Shown here: positions 34,520-43,231 of the stretch, in pieces
Layout of the letters: every line of letters begins with the position of its first letter
How positions within the stretch are numbered: position 1 is the stretch's first letter
Assembly (NCBI RefSeq): GCF_000379465.1
Contig: NZ_KB905403.1
Location: 502,452 to 566,451, forward strand
Direction: 5' to 3'
DNA length: 64,000 bases
Origin: Sciscionella marina DSM 45152
GTDB lineage: Bacteria > Actinomycetota > Actinomycetes > Mycobacteriales > Pseudonocardiaceae
Program-made: the position numbers and the translations under genes
The notes under the pieces: generated by a model
Databases searched by the model: none
What the model saw: the letters and a program-made list of their open reading frames with translations, nothing else
What the model was told of the DNA's origin: nothing

Positions 34520-35791
34520 ATGACCGGCGGCACCGTACCCACCTTCTCGATGGCCGAACGGGACCGGCGGTGGGACCTGGCGCGGGCATTCATGGCCCGC
34601 CAGGGCCTCGACGCGCTGCTGATCTTCGGTGAGCACGAAGACGCCGGCCCGGCGCCGTTCGCCTACGACACCTGGTTCACCAACGGCCGGGCCGGTACCA
34701 CCGTCGTCTTCCCGCGCGAGGGCGAACCGGTCTCGCTGCTCCCGATGGAGATGTTCACCAAGGACCACCTCGAATCCGCCCGCCGAGGCGACACCATCTG
34801 GATTTCGCCGGAGAACCTGCGCATGTCCCGTGACTCCAGCGTGGTCACCGCCACCCTCGACGAGTGGGGGCTGGAGAAGGCGACGATAGGGGTCGTCGGC
34901 CTGGAGCCCTATCCGCCCTGGCATCCCGAGGGCATCGTGCCCTACCGGCTCTGGAACAGCGTCCTGGCCGCCTTCCCCGCAGCCGAGTTCACGCCGGTGG
35001 GGATGGCTCTGTCCCGGCTCATCATGGCGCTGGGCCCCGAGGAGATCGCCGTGGTACGTCACTCGGCGCGCATCGGTGACGCCATGGTGCGGGCCATGGT
35101 GGAGACCGCCGCCGCTGGTGTCCCGGAGAGCGAGGTGTACGCGGCCGGAATGGCTGCGGGATATGCTCGTGGAACCACCCCCGCGGCCATGCACTTCTGG
35201 ACGGGCCCCGCCCCGCTCGCGTCGGGTCCGCCGCCGTGGAGCTATCGCCCGCAAGCCCCTCGTGTCCTGCGGTCCGGCGAGGTCATCTCAGCCGAGGTGT
35301 TCAGCAATGTCGCCGGTCGCCACACACAGCACCAGGTCACCATCACCATCGGTGAACCGCACCAGGACCTGCGGCGCGCCGCCGACGTCGCCCGGGCCGC
35401 GTACGACGCCGGACTGGACGCCTTGCGCCCCGGACGGACGTTCGGCGAGGCCGTCTCCGACATCCGCAAGCCGTACGCCACCGCCGGAGGATGGGAATTC
35501 GGCCCCGCCGTCCACACACTCAACCCGATGATCGCGGCGAGTGGTTTTCCCAACGACGCCAGCCGTCGTATGGCCGGCGCCGATGCCTACCCGCCCGAGG
35601 ACGACCACCGCCCCACCATGGCCGCGGACCTGGAACTCGAACCCGGAATGACCTTCGCCCTCGAACCCAACTACGCCTACGGACGGCACCTTGCCTACCT
35701 CGGCGGCACGGTGCTCGTCGGCGACGACGGTCCGATCGAGCTGAACCCGTACACGGCGCGGATCCTCCGCGCCGAGGGCGTCCCGGCCTGA
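34520..35791 (+). CDS. M24 (Xaa-Pro peptidase/creatinase)-family protein with degenerate metal site
   Basis: 423 residues from the ATG at 34520 (GAGGGCAG upstream); a GTG at 34502 overlaps the SDR stop. The two-domain M24 layout is present: an N-terminal creatinase-type domain and a pita-bread C-terminal domain with SGEVISAEVFSNVAG and LEPGMTFALEPN. Where active metallopeptidases have two Asp residues (D-x-G and a second D) the sequence is SAEVFSN and GRHTQHQV, and the last Glu is in an unusual GDDGPIEL context. It may be a metal-free, creatinase-like hydrolase rather than a peptidase. Confidence 0.7.
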   Translation: MTGGTVPTFSMAERDRRWDLARAFMARQGLDALLIFGEHEDAGPAPFAYDTWFTNGRAGTTVVFPREGEPVSLLPMEMFTKDHLESARRGDTIWISPENLRMSRDSSVVTATLDEWGLEKATIGVVGLEPYPPWHPEGIVPYRLWNSVLAAFPAAEFTPVGMALSRLIMALGPEEIAVVRHSARIGDAMVRAMVETAAAGVPESEVYAAGMAAGYARGTTPAAMHFWTGPAPLASGPPPWSYRPQAPRVLRSGEVISAEVFSNVAGRHTQHQVTITIGEPHQDLRRAADVARAAYDAGLDALRPGRTFGEAVSDIRKPYATAGGWEFGPAVHTLNPMIAASGFPNDASRRMAGADAYPPEDDHRPTMAADLELEPGMTFALEPNYAYGRHLAYLGGTVLVGDDGPIELNPYTARILRAEGVPA

Positions 35792-36053
35792 GGTCCGTCG
35801 AACGCCTTGTTCATCGGCTGGACAGCACGTCCCTGATGCGGGCAGCGCCGGAGTGTTCCGTCAGCCGTTGCCGTACGTCGTCGGCGCGGACAGCGCGAAC
35901 AGCTTCGTCCTTTCCGAGAACGAGGACCGGCTGAGACTCTTCGGCGATGCTCGCTGAGCACGGAGAACGTCGAACCTCGTCTGGATCTGGGGCGCCGTCG
36001 TGACTCGGCGTGCGATCACGCCCATTCCTGAGGGAAGTCGCGGCCCTCCCCGT

Positions 36054-36899
36054 TCAGTGGTCGTCGCGGTCGTTGTCGTGGGTCTCGTGGTACTCGGCCT
36101 CGTCCATGCCGCGGCGCCAATACCCGATGCACAGTGTGTCCTGCCTGGCCAGCCCCCGTTCTCCGCGCAGATGATCGCGAAGAGCACGCACCACACGGGA
36201 TTCCGCGCCCACCCAGCCGAACGCGGTTCCCCCCGGTGGCCAGGACAACTCGCGCACCGCCGCTATGAGGGGTTCCGGATCCGCCGCGGCACCGGTATGC
36301 AACCAGCGCACCTGGAAGCCCGGTGGATACCGCAGCCGCTGCTCCTCTTCCGGACCGGGTACGGCGAGGATCGCCTGCCCGTGAGCATCCTGCGGAGTTT
36401 CGGCGAGGAGCGTGGCCACCGCGGGCAGCCCCGCGTGATCGGCCACCAACAACGTCCAGTCGGCGGCCCGCACGGTCTTGCCTCCCGGTCCGGTGACACC
36501 GAGCAGATCGCCGGGACGAGCCTTGGCGGCCCAGTTGCCCGCGACACCGTGACCGTGCAGGACGAAGTCGATGTCCAGTTCACAGCTGTCCGGGTCGTGC
36601 CGCCGCACGGTGTAAGTGCGCATCACCGGGCACAGGTCGTCGACCGGCCACAGCAGTTCCCCGGACGAAACCCGTTCCGGTAGCAGCGGACGATCCTGGC
36701 CGGGCAACGGAATATAGATCTTCACGTTCGGGCCGGTACGGTCGGCACCGAACCCGGCGAGCTCGGCGCCCCCGAAGGTGATCCTGCGCAACCGGGGCGT
36801 GATGTGCGTGGCACGCAGCACTTCCAGTGTCCGGAACACGAAGCCTTCGAGAGCACGCCTGCGTCCGGATGCGACCGAATCACCGTGAACCGCCACCAC
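36054..36899 (-). CDS. Siderophore-interacting protein (flavin-dependent ferric-siderophore reductase)
   Basis: 281 residues from a GTG at 36899, with AGGCAGG 8 bp upstream; longer frames add an unconserved leader. FAD-binding block MRTYTVRRHD, the VLHGHGVAGNWAAKARPGD region, VADHAGLPAVATLL, and the C-terminal WRRGMDEAEYH are typical of the SIP/ViuB family. It would reduce Fe(III) from imported siderophores using NAD(P)H in the cytoplasm. No siderophore transport or synthesis genes are in the window. The 262 bp before it (35792-36053) hold no gene I can support. Confidence 0.85.
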   Translation of the reverse strand: MVAVHGDSVASGRRRALEGFVFRTLEVLRATHITPRLRRITFGGAELAGFGADRTGPNVKIYIPLPGQDRPLLPERVSSGELLWPVDDLCPVMRTYTVRRHDPDSCELDIDFVLHGHGVAGNWAAKARPGDLLGVTGPGGKTVRAADWTLLVADHAGLPAVATLLAETPQDAHGQAILAVPGPEEEQRLRYPPGFQVRWLHTGAAADPEPLIAAVRELSWPPGGTAFGWVGAESRVVRALRDHLRGERGLARQDTLCIGYWRRGMDEAEYHETHDNDRDDH

Positions 36900-37099
36900 G
36901 ACACCTGCCTGCCTTCGACGTCGACACACCTGCCAACAGTTCACCACACCCGTGCGTTGGCAGTACTTTCGACTTCCGCGCTGCGGCCGCCCCTGGCCGC
37001 CGTGGACCGGAGCCGGACCGCAGGGGGCTGCGCTGTTTCTCGGCATGGTCCGGATCTCGTCGGCCGAGTCGGTAGGTGTTCTGAGTGAGACGCGTGGGT

Positions 37100-37768
37100 T
37101 CAGGCATGAGCGAGCAACAGTTCCAGTAGCTCCGCGCCGCCGTTCGCGAGCAGGTTGTGTGGGGCGTCGAGATCGGTGACGGTCCAGTTCGGGTCCGCAC
37201 GCAGTGGTTCGGCGACGGCGCCGAACGGGGAGAGTGGCAGCCAGCTCGGCGCGGCGGCGAGGACGTAGTGTCTGCGCGCTATCGTCTTGTGTGCTCCTGT
37301 CAGGCGCACCGCCTGCAGCAGGCTCCCGATGGGGTGCGGTCGAGCGCGGTCGTCGAAGAAGGGCAGTGGGGCGAGCCCGAGCCCGGTGGCCGCCGAGCCG
37401 GAGAGGTACCAGTCGCGCTGTTGCCGGTTGGTCATCCTCGCGCAGGAGTCACCGTCTTCCGGCACGAAGGCGTCCAAGTACACCAGCGTGTGGACCTGTG
37501 CGGGCAGCCGGTCGGCGGCGCCGGTGATGACGGCGCCGCCGTAACTGTGGCCGACGAGAACGACCGCTTCCTCGTGGGTGGCGAGGATGCTGGTGACCTC
37601 CTCGATGTGCGTGTCGAGGTTGGCCGAGGGCGCGGCGGGACCTGACGGGTCGAGCCCGGAGAGGGTGACCGCATCGGCCGCGTGTCCGGCACGCCTCAGT
37701 CCGGTCGTGATCGGGTCGTACCACCAGCCGCCGTGGCACGCACCGGGAACGAGTACGTACCGGGTCAT
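37100..37768 (-). CDS. Alpha/beta hydrolase (EstA-like)
   Basis: 222 residues from the ATG at 37768. YVLVPGACHGGWWYDP is the oxyanion-hole start, GHSYGGAV carries the nucleophile Ser, and DAPHNLL the catalytic His. Small single-domain esterases of this group are common and often act on methyl esters. It begins 1 bp after the stop of the NmrA-like reductase gene (TGAGATG), so both are one operon, divergent from a TetR gene. Confidence 0.85.
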   Translation of the reverse strand: MTRYVLVPGACHGGWWYDPITTGLRRAGHAADAVTLSGLDPSGPAAPSANLDTHIEEVTSILATHEEAVVLVGHSYGGAVITGAADRLPAQVHTLVYLDAFVPEDGDSCARMTNRQQRDWYLSGSAATGLGLAPLPFFDDRARPHPIGSLLQAVRLTGAHKTIARRHYVLAAAPSWLPLSPFGAVAEPLRADPNWTVTDLDAPHNLLANGGAELLELLLAHA

Positions 37769-37769
37769 C

Positions 37770-38696
37770 TCAGGCACCCCGATGGTTGGATTCGTGTTGT
37801 GGTGAAGGCGAGTCGTGCGCTCCGCCGAGTGGATACCCTGCCGCCAGGGTGCTGGTGACGGAGGCGGCGATGGTGGTTGTCGGCCTGCCGATGAGGCGCC
37901 GCAGATCGCCAGGGGTCGCGGACAACTCCCCGCGCGCGATGGCGGCATCGGCCTCGAGCAGGGCATCCGCGCTCGCCTCGGGAACCCCGGCGTCGAGCAT
38001 GATCGCCTTGTACTGGGCGGGCTCCATGCTGTCGTAGGCGATGTCCGCACCGGTCTGGGCGGACAACTCCGCGGCGAACTCCGCGAGCGACCACGCGGTG
38101 TCCCCGCTGAGTTCGTACACCGGGCGAAGCCCGTCATCGGCGGTCAGCACGATGGCGGCGGCCATGGCGTAATCGGCGACCGCCGCGGTGGCCACCCTTC
38201 CGTCTCCCGCGGCACCGAAGACCCGACCGGCCTGCATGGTCGGCCCGAGGAAACCGGTGTAGTTCTCGTTGTACCAACCGTTGCGCAGCATCACCGAGGG
38301 CAGACCGGTCGCCGTGATCAGCTGCTCGGTAGCCCAGTGGTCCCTGCCGATGGAGAACCCGGCGTTCGGCGCGTCCAGCACACTGGTGTAGGCGAGCAGC
38401 CCGACCTCAGCGGCCTTCGCCGCCTCGATCACGGCGGCATGCTGGGCCATCCGCTCGGCGCCCGGCACATTGGTCGAGACGAACAGCACCCGGTCGCCGG
38501 GGCCGAACACCTCGGCCAGCGTATCCGGGCGGGTGTAGTCCGCCATCCGGATCGGCACGCCCTGCGCGGCCAGGTCAGCCGCCTTCGCCTCGTCCCGGAC
38601 CACCGCGGTCACGCGCTCGGCGGGAACCAGGCGCAGCAGTTCGGCCACCACCGCTCGGCCGAGTTTGCCGGTGGCTCCGGTCACCACGAGTTTCAT
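37770..38696 (-). CDS. NmrA/QorB-like NAD(P)H-binding reductase
   Basis: 308 residues from the ATG at 38696. N-terminal VVTGATGKLGRAVVAEL near residue 4, VTAVVRDEAKA, then DRVLFVSTNV and LRNGWYNENYTG, matching NAD(P)H:quinone reductase type 2 (QorB/YtfG-like) atypical SDRs. The catalytic Tyr-x3-Lys of classical SDRs is absent, as usual here. Probably a soluble quinone or aldehyde reductase. First gene of a two-gene operon with the esterase; a perfect inverted repeat in its promoter suggests control by the adjacent TetR protein. Confidence 0.85.
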   Translation of the reverse strand: MKLVVTGATGKLGRAVVAELLRLVPAERVTAVVRDEAKAADLAAQGVPIRMADYTRPDTLAEVFGPGDRVLFVSTNVPGAERMAQHAAVIEAAKAAEVGLLAYTSVLDAPNAGFSIGRDHWATEQLITATGLPSVMLRNGWYNENYTGFLGPTMQAGRVFGAAGDGRVATAAVADYAMAAAIVLTADDGLRPVYELSGDTAWSLAEFAAELSAQTGADIAYDSMEPAQYKAIMLDAGVPEASADALLEADAAIARGELSATPGDLRRLIGRPTTTIAASVTSTLAAGYPLGGAHDSPSPQHESNHRGA

Positions 38697-38742
38697 CGTT
38701 CCTCCCAGTAAGACAGTGCTCCGCAGAGCGGTACCCCATTTC

Positions 38743-38759
38743 GAAACTGAACGTTTCGT
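38743..38759. promoter_or_regulatory. Inverted repeat CGAAAC-N5-GTTTCG, probable TetR operator
   Basis: A perfect 6-bp inverted repeat with spacer TGAAC lies 17 bp before the TetR start and 47 bp before the divergent NmrA-like reductase. Size and placement suit a TetR dimer repressing both directions. Confidence 0.55.
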
Positions 38760-38775
38760 ACGGTAAGCTCTCGTC

Positions 38776-39393
38776 ATGTCCACGTCAAGCTCGGATACCC
38801 CGGCCACCACCCGCCGATCCGGCCGGCCGCGCAGTGAACGTGCCCGCGCGGCCATCCTGCGCAGCGCCGAAGAGCTGTTGGACGAAGAGGGCTACACCGC
38901 GGTGACCATGGACGCCATCGCCTCCCGCTCCGGAGCCAGCAAGGCCACGCTGTACCGGTGGTGGCCGAACAAGGCGGCCGTGGTCATGGACGCCTACTTC
39001 GAGCACAACAACCCGGACATCTCGTTTCCCGACACCGGATCGCTGCATGCCGATCTGGTCCAGCAGCTGAGCGCGGTCGTGCACGGGATGAACGACACCG
39101 TGGCCGGGCACCTGCTCGCCAGGCTGATCGCCGACGCGCAATACGATGAAGGGTTGGCCGAATCCCTGCGCGGCCGGTTCATCAGCGCACGCCGGGCCGA
39201 CGCCGTCGCAGCGATCGAACGTGGCCGCGCCCGAGGTCAGCTACGCCACGGCGCCGACCCCGAGGTCCTCGTCGACCTGTTGTACGGCGCGCTCTACTAC
39301 CGGCTCCTGGTGACCGGTCAGCACACCGGCACCGGCTACGTGCACACCCTGCTCGGCCAGCTCGGAATCTCATCGCCGACCGAATCCGGCTGA
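38776..39393 (+). CDS. TetR-family regulator
   Basis: 205 residues. HTH at about 35-65 (VTMDAIASRSGASKATLYRWWPNK), followed by a TetR_C helical domain with HADLVQQLSAVVHGMNDTVAG. Divergent from the reductase/esterase operon, with an inverted repeat in the 79-bp gap that is likely its operator. Such regulators respond to small hydrophobic molecules or quinones. Confidence 0.85.
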   Translation: MSTSSSDTPATTRRSGRPRSERARAAILRSAEELLDEEGYTAVTMDAIASRSGASKATLYRWWPNKAAVVMDAYFEHNNPDISFPDTGSLHADLVQQLSAVVHGMNDTVAGHLLARLIADAQYDEGLAESLRGRFISARRADAVAAIERGRARGQLRHGADPEVLVDLLYGALYYRLLVTGQHTGTGYVHTLLGQLGISSPTESG

Positions 39394-39477
39394 CCTGGCG
39401 TCCGATCAGAGCCCGGACCGCGGCCTCGTCGTTGCGGTAGGCTCGTTCCGGTCGGTCAACCGCGGCGATGGGGTGAG

Positions 39478-41565
39478 ATGGACGGCGGCGCAAACCAGTT
39501 CGAAGGCCGGGTCGGCAAGCTCGTACAAGCCGGGCAGGTGTACGGGGACATCAACCTGAACTACGGGCCGCCCGAGCGAACCGTGGTGCCGTACCACCTA
39601 GGCCGCCGGGTGTCGCCCTACGCCAACAATACGGCGCAGTTGCGCCAGCTGACCGAGCTGCTCACTCCTGCCGAGCAGGAAGGTCCGGCGCGGCTCGCGC
39701 TCGTCTGCGGCGGGCCGGGAAGCGGGCGCAGCGCGCTGGTCACCCACGTGGCCAACGACCTCCGGGACTGCTTCCCGGGCGGGATCGTTGCCGTCTCGCT
39801 CGGCGCGAAGGACGACGAACTGGTGCGAGTCAAGCTGGCGGAGCTGCTCTCGGCCGTCGGCTACGACCTCGACCGGATACCGGCCAGCCTGGAGGGCCGC
39901 GCCGGTGTGTGGCGCAGCTGGTCGAAGGGGAAACGGCTGCTGCTGATCATCGACGATGCCCTCACCAGGGCACAGGTCGAGGCGTTGTTACCGGGGCCCG
40001 GCCGGTCCTCGGTCGCGGTGGTCCGTTCCGGTGCGGTCACCGGTTTGGTCGGGCGTGACCGTCAGGTGCACATGGAGCCGCTGAGCGACGAGTCCGCGCG
40101 TGCCCTGCTCGGCGAGTTGACCCCGGGACTCGATCTGGACGCGGAGCCGGACGCGCTGGGGCGGTTGCTGGATCGCTGTGCGGGTTCGGTACTCGCGCTG
40201 AGGGCCGTCGGCGCGCTGCTCGAGGAGATGTCCCCGGTCCGTTTGGCGGGGAAGTTGGCCGAGGCGGAGACGGCCTTACGGGCGCTGTCCCGCCTGGACG
40301 ATGTGGCCGTGCGCGCGGTGTTCGACACCGCCTACCATCGCCTCGACGATGATCCCCTTGCCCAGGAGTGCTACCGGTTTCTCGGCGTGCATCCGCCCGA
40401 TGCGGGCGTCACCCTGGAAGCAGCCGCCGCGATCTTGGATCAGGATGCCGAGGATGTCGAGTTCGCGTTGACCGAGCTGGTCCGGCGCGGATTGGCCGTC
40501 GAGGTCGTGGAGCAGCGCTATCAGATCGCCACTCCGCAGCTGGTTCGACCGCACGCCGCTGTGCTGCTGCGCGAAGCGGACGAGGACGAACGAGTCCGGC
40601 GCCGGATCGTCGCCTACTACCTGCACCGGGCGCTGGCTTGTTCGCGCGCGTGGATGCCGGAGCGGATCTGGCTGGCCGAAATCTGGGCCGAGGCCTTGCC
40701 CGCGCCCGAGCCCGATTCGGCCGTCGCGCAGGACTGGTTGCGCGCCGAGCGGACCAACCTGCGGGCTGTGGTCGATCTTGCCTACGGCCTCGGCGAGCTG
40801 GACCAGACCTGTCGGTTCGCGGTCGCGCTGTGGCCTTTGCATGATCAGGACAAGCACACGCTGGACATGATCGCCGTGTGCGAAGGGGCGGCGCGGGCCG
40901 CGGACGAGCTGTCGGCACCGCTTGCCGCCTCGGTAGTACGCCAACAGCTCGCGTTCGGTTATCGGGAACTGCGCGATCTCGACAAGGCAGCCGAGACCCT
41001 CATGACCGCGCTGCGGGATGCCGGGAAGGCAGGGTCCCTGCTCGCCGAGTACAGCGCGAAGGAGGCGCTCGGCCTGGTATGCCGTGACCAGGGGGCCCTG
41101 GAACGGGCGGAGCTGTTGCTGAAGGAGAACCACGAGTTTGCTCGGCGCAGCGGGGATCCCCGGCGGGACGCACTCGCCTCGTTCCACTACGGCTCGGTGG
41201 CACGTGATCCCAGAGAGGCCGGATCGCTGTTCGATCTGGCGGCCGAACGGTTGCGCGCGGAGCCGTACAACCTGGCCAAGATCGCCTACTGGCGCGGTAG
41301 GCGGCTGGTCGAATTCGGGCGCCACGACGAGGCGGTCCTGGTACTCGCGGACGCCGCCGAACAGGCCAAGGCCGGTGGCTGGCACACCGTGCGCGTGCAG
41401 GCATGCCAAGCGCTCGCCGACCTCGCGCATGCTCGCGGCGAGGTGGAGGCCGAACGCCTGCATCTGACTACGGCGCTGGAGATCGTGCAGGTGCGGGGGT
41501 TCAGCCCATATCTGGCCGACGTGATTCTGGACCGCCTGGAGCAGCTGCCACCCCTGCCACGGTGA
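39478..41565 (+). CDS. NLR-like NB-ARC/TPR protein with N-terminal RHIM-like amyloid motif
   Basis: 695 residues. Residues 6-27 (NQFEGRVGKLV then QAGQVYGDINL) form a RHIM-like motif: spaced glycines, a VQAG core and a G-D-I-N-L end. After a short linker comes a STAND-type NTPase: P-loop GGPGSGRSAL near 78, Walker B LLLIIDDAL near 157, and the ARC/winged-helix segment to about 370. The C-terminal half (about 420-690) is helical TPR-like repeat. This is the plan of NLR immune sensors: repeats sense, NB-ARC oligomerises, the N-terminal motif seeds amyloid in a partner. The protein encoded at 43228 carries the same motif at its C-terminus. The last 65 bp overlap the convergent gene. Confidence 0.85.
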   Translation: MDGGANQFEGRVGKLVQAGQVYGDINLNYGPPERTVVPYHLGRRVSPYANNTAQLRQLTELLTPAEQEGPARLALVCGGPGSGRSALVTHVANDLRDCFPGGIVAVSLGAKDDELVRVKLAELLSAVGYDLDRIPASLEGRAGVWRSWSKGKRLLLIIDDALTRAQVEALLPGPGRSSVAVVRSGAVTGLVGRDRQVHMEPLSDESARALLGELTPGLDLDAEPDALGRLLDRCAGSVLALRAVGALLEEMSPVRLAGKLAEAETALRALSRLDDVAVRAVFDTAYHRLDDDPLAQECYRFLGVHPPDAGVTLEAAAAILDQDAEDVEFALTELVRRGLAVEVVEQRYQIATPQLVRPHAAVLLREADEDERVRRRIVAYYLHRALACSRAWMPERIWLAEIWAEALPAPEPDSAVAQDWLRAERTNLRAVVDLAYGLGELDQTCRFAVALWPLHDQDKHTLDMIAVCEGAARAADELSAPLAASVVRQQLAFGYRELRDLDKAAETLMTALRDAGKAGSLLAEYSAKEALGLVCRDQGALERAELLLKENHEFARRSGDPRRDALASFHYGSVARDPREAGSLFDLAAERLRAEPYNLAKIAYWRGRRLVEFGRHDEAVLVLADAAEQAKAGGWHTVRVQACQALADLAHARGEVEAERLHLTTALEIVQVRGFSPYLADVILDRLEQLPPLPR

Positions 41566-43231
41566 CGGTTTCTCCGGTCAGCCGCAGTCTGAGACGCCCG
41601 GGCAGCTCCGCAAGACCTCGGCCAGAGCACAGCCAGGTGTGCACCGCGGAAGCGAAGAGGTGCCCCTGTGCCGTGGCGCCGAGCCGGACGGTTGCGCCAT
41701 CGGTGGATCCGAACAGCCAGCCCTGATCATCCCGGGCGGCGGCGAGCTGGCAGCCGGGGAGGGCGCGCAGGGTCGCGTCGATCCATTGTCCGGCGTGCGC
41801 CACGCTCGGGTGCACGACTATGTCCGCCATGGGAAGCAGCCCCAGCTCCGGGTCCTGCGCGTCGACGACGAGGTGGGTCTCCGCGGGCATTCTCGAGGGT
41901 TCGGTCAGCGATCCGGCGGGATACCTGTCCAGGGTCACGTCGAGCTGGTGTGGCGCTGGGGTGAGCGTGGCCCGGACGAGCGTGGCGTTCGGTTCGGGGA
42001 ACCCGGTACGGGGAATGGGCGCGGCCGTCGTGCGGGCGTGGTTTCCCGGATCCGGCAGTCCGGCGAGGTCGAAGACGGTGTGTCTGAACAATGCGGCGAA
42101 CTCGCCCGGGCGTGCGGTGGCCAGCGTCGTGACCGGTGCATAAAGATCCGGATCGTGTTCCAGAATGGCCTGCTCGATCCGGCGTGGGAGGTCGTCACCG
42201 GGGTCGATCGTGGGTGCCAGGCGCAGCAACTCGCCGACCGGTGAATCCGGGGCGACTGCTTCGGTCGGGGCGCTGGCCAGCAGAATGGGGGTGCCATGAA
42301 CAGCGCTGTAGAACAGCACCGAACCATGGTCACCGAGGACCACGTCCGCGGCGACGAGTGCGGGCATCCACAGATCGCCCTCGGGCAGTACGAGGACGCC
42401 GTCCCGGCGGCACTCGTCCAACCACATTCGTACCTGCCACGGGGAGTGGCCGTGCGGGATGTTCGGGTGCAATGCCAGGGCGAGGCGATGAGTCTCCAGG
42501 GGGAGCTGGTGTGCCAAGGTACGGACCAGTTCCGGCCAGCGGCCGAAAAGCGAGTGTTCGCCCCAGGTCGAGGAGACGACGACCAACCGTTGTCCGGCGG
42601 TCAGCCCGAACGCCTGCCGGTAGGTCTCGCGCAGCGGCCGGCTCGCGGTCAGCCGGTCGACGCAAGGATCACCGAGGACCACGGCCGCTGGTACCGCTTC
42701 CGGGCATGCCACGCGTAGCCGTTCGAGTTGCTCGGTGTGCGAGAGTGCGATGACGGTAGGTACCACGGCACCTTTGTGCATGAGCCAGGAAGTGGACAGA
42801 CCGAACACCGGCTTCCGGCTTCCGGCTTCCGGCTTCCGGCTTCCGGCTTCCGGCTTCCGGCTTCCGGCTTCCGGCTTCAGATATTTATTGTATCCCATTC
42901 CGTGTGGGATAACCACCAGCGGCGCTTTTATTTTGTGTAGGTCACCGCCGTAGCTGGCGGAGATCGCGAGGCCGAATTGTCGGCGGATGGCTTCTTTCCA
43001 GGAAATGGGTCGAATACCACGGTCGATCAGGTATTCCTCGGTCCCCGAGGTGAACGCGCTGGAACCCGGACAGGTGAAGAAGATTTCCAGCCGCTGATCA
43101 CGGGCGATGATCGGCAGTACATCGAGCAGACGGGTCGCGGCCGTGACGTTGTGCACGACCGCGAGGACCGTCGTCGACGCCTTTGCCGTCCGCCAGCGTT
43201 GTGGCAGGAATCCGTTACCGTGCCTTCTCAC
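41501..43231 (-). CDS. GT-B-like (glycerophosphotransferase/epimerase-like) protein interrupted by a heptanucleotide repeat
   Basis: 576 residues from a GTG overlapping the effector stop (GTGA). The first 345 or so residues have a GT-B look: AVVHNVTAATRLLDVLP, FFTCPGSSAF, VVIPHGMGYNKYL, VVVSSTWGEHSLFGRW, LALHPNIPHGHSP, and LGDHGSVLFYSAVHGTPILL, reminiscent of CDP-glycerol glycerophosphotransferases or UDP-GlcNAc 2-epimerases. Donor and acceptor cannot be named. Residues about 118-141 are KPEAGSR three times plus KP, encoded by tandem 7-bp units; homologous sequence resumes at VFGLS. Loss or gain of one unit would shift the frame. Translationally coupled to the RHIM-bearing effector gene. Confidence 0.7.
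   Translation of the reverse strand: MRRHGNGFLPQRWRTAKASTTVLAVVHNVTAATRLLDVLPIIARDQRLEIFFTCPGSSAFTSGTEEYLIDRGIRPISWKEAIRRQFGLAISASYGGDLHKIKAPLVVIPHGMGYNKYLKPEAGSRKPEAGSRKPEAGSRKPVFGLSTSWLMHKGAVVPTVIALSHTEQLERLRVACPEAVPAAVVLGDPCVDRLTASRPLRETYRQAFGLTAGQRLVVVSSTWGEHSLFGRWPELVRTLAHQLPLETHRLALALHPNIPHGHSPWQVRMWLDECRRDGVLVLPEGDLWMPALVAADVVLGDHGSVLFYSAVHGTPILLASAPTEAVAPDSPVGELLRLAPTIDPGDDLPRRIEQAILEHDPDLYAPVTTLATARPGEFAALFRHTVFDLAGLPDPGNHARTTAAPIPRTGFPEPNATLVRATLTPAPHQLDVTLDRYPAGSLTEPSRMPAETHLVVDAQDPELGLLPMADIVVHPSVAHAGQWIDATLRALPGCQLAAARDDQGWLFGSTDGATVRLGATAQGHLFASAVHTWLCSGRGLAELPGRLRLRLTGETVTVAGVAAAPGGPESRRPDMG
42808..42878. repeat. Heptanucleotide tandem repeat, about 10 copies of GGCTTCC
   Basis: 71 bp made of perfect 7-bp units (nine full GCTTCCG copies plus partial ends). 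It lies inside the coding frame of the gene at 41501-43231, where three units make one KPEAGSR heptapeptide. Because 7 is not a multiple of 3, gain or loss of one or two units breaks the frame while three restore it. That is the hallmark of slipped-strand phase variation. The present copy number keeps the frame open. Confidence 0.95.

Noticed and set aside
35792-36053. Fragment PYVVGADSANSF as a remnant of a flavin monooxygenase
   Set aside because: One short motif-like string with no further matches on either side; not enough to call a pseudogene.
42808-42878. Tandem repeats as a CRISPR array
   Set aside because: Units are contiguous 7-mers without spacers and lie inside a coding frame; no cas genes are near.
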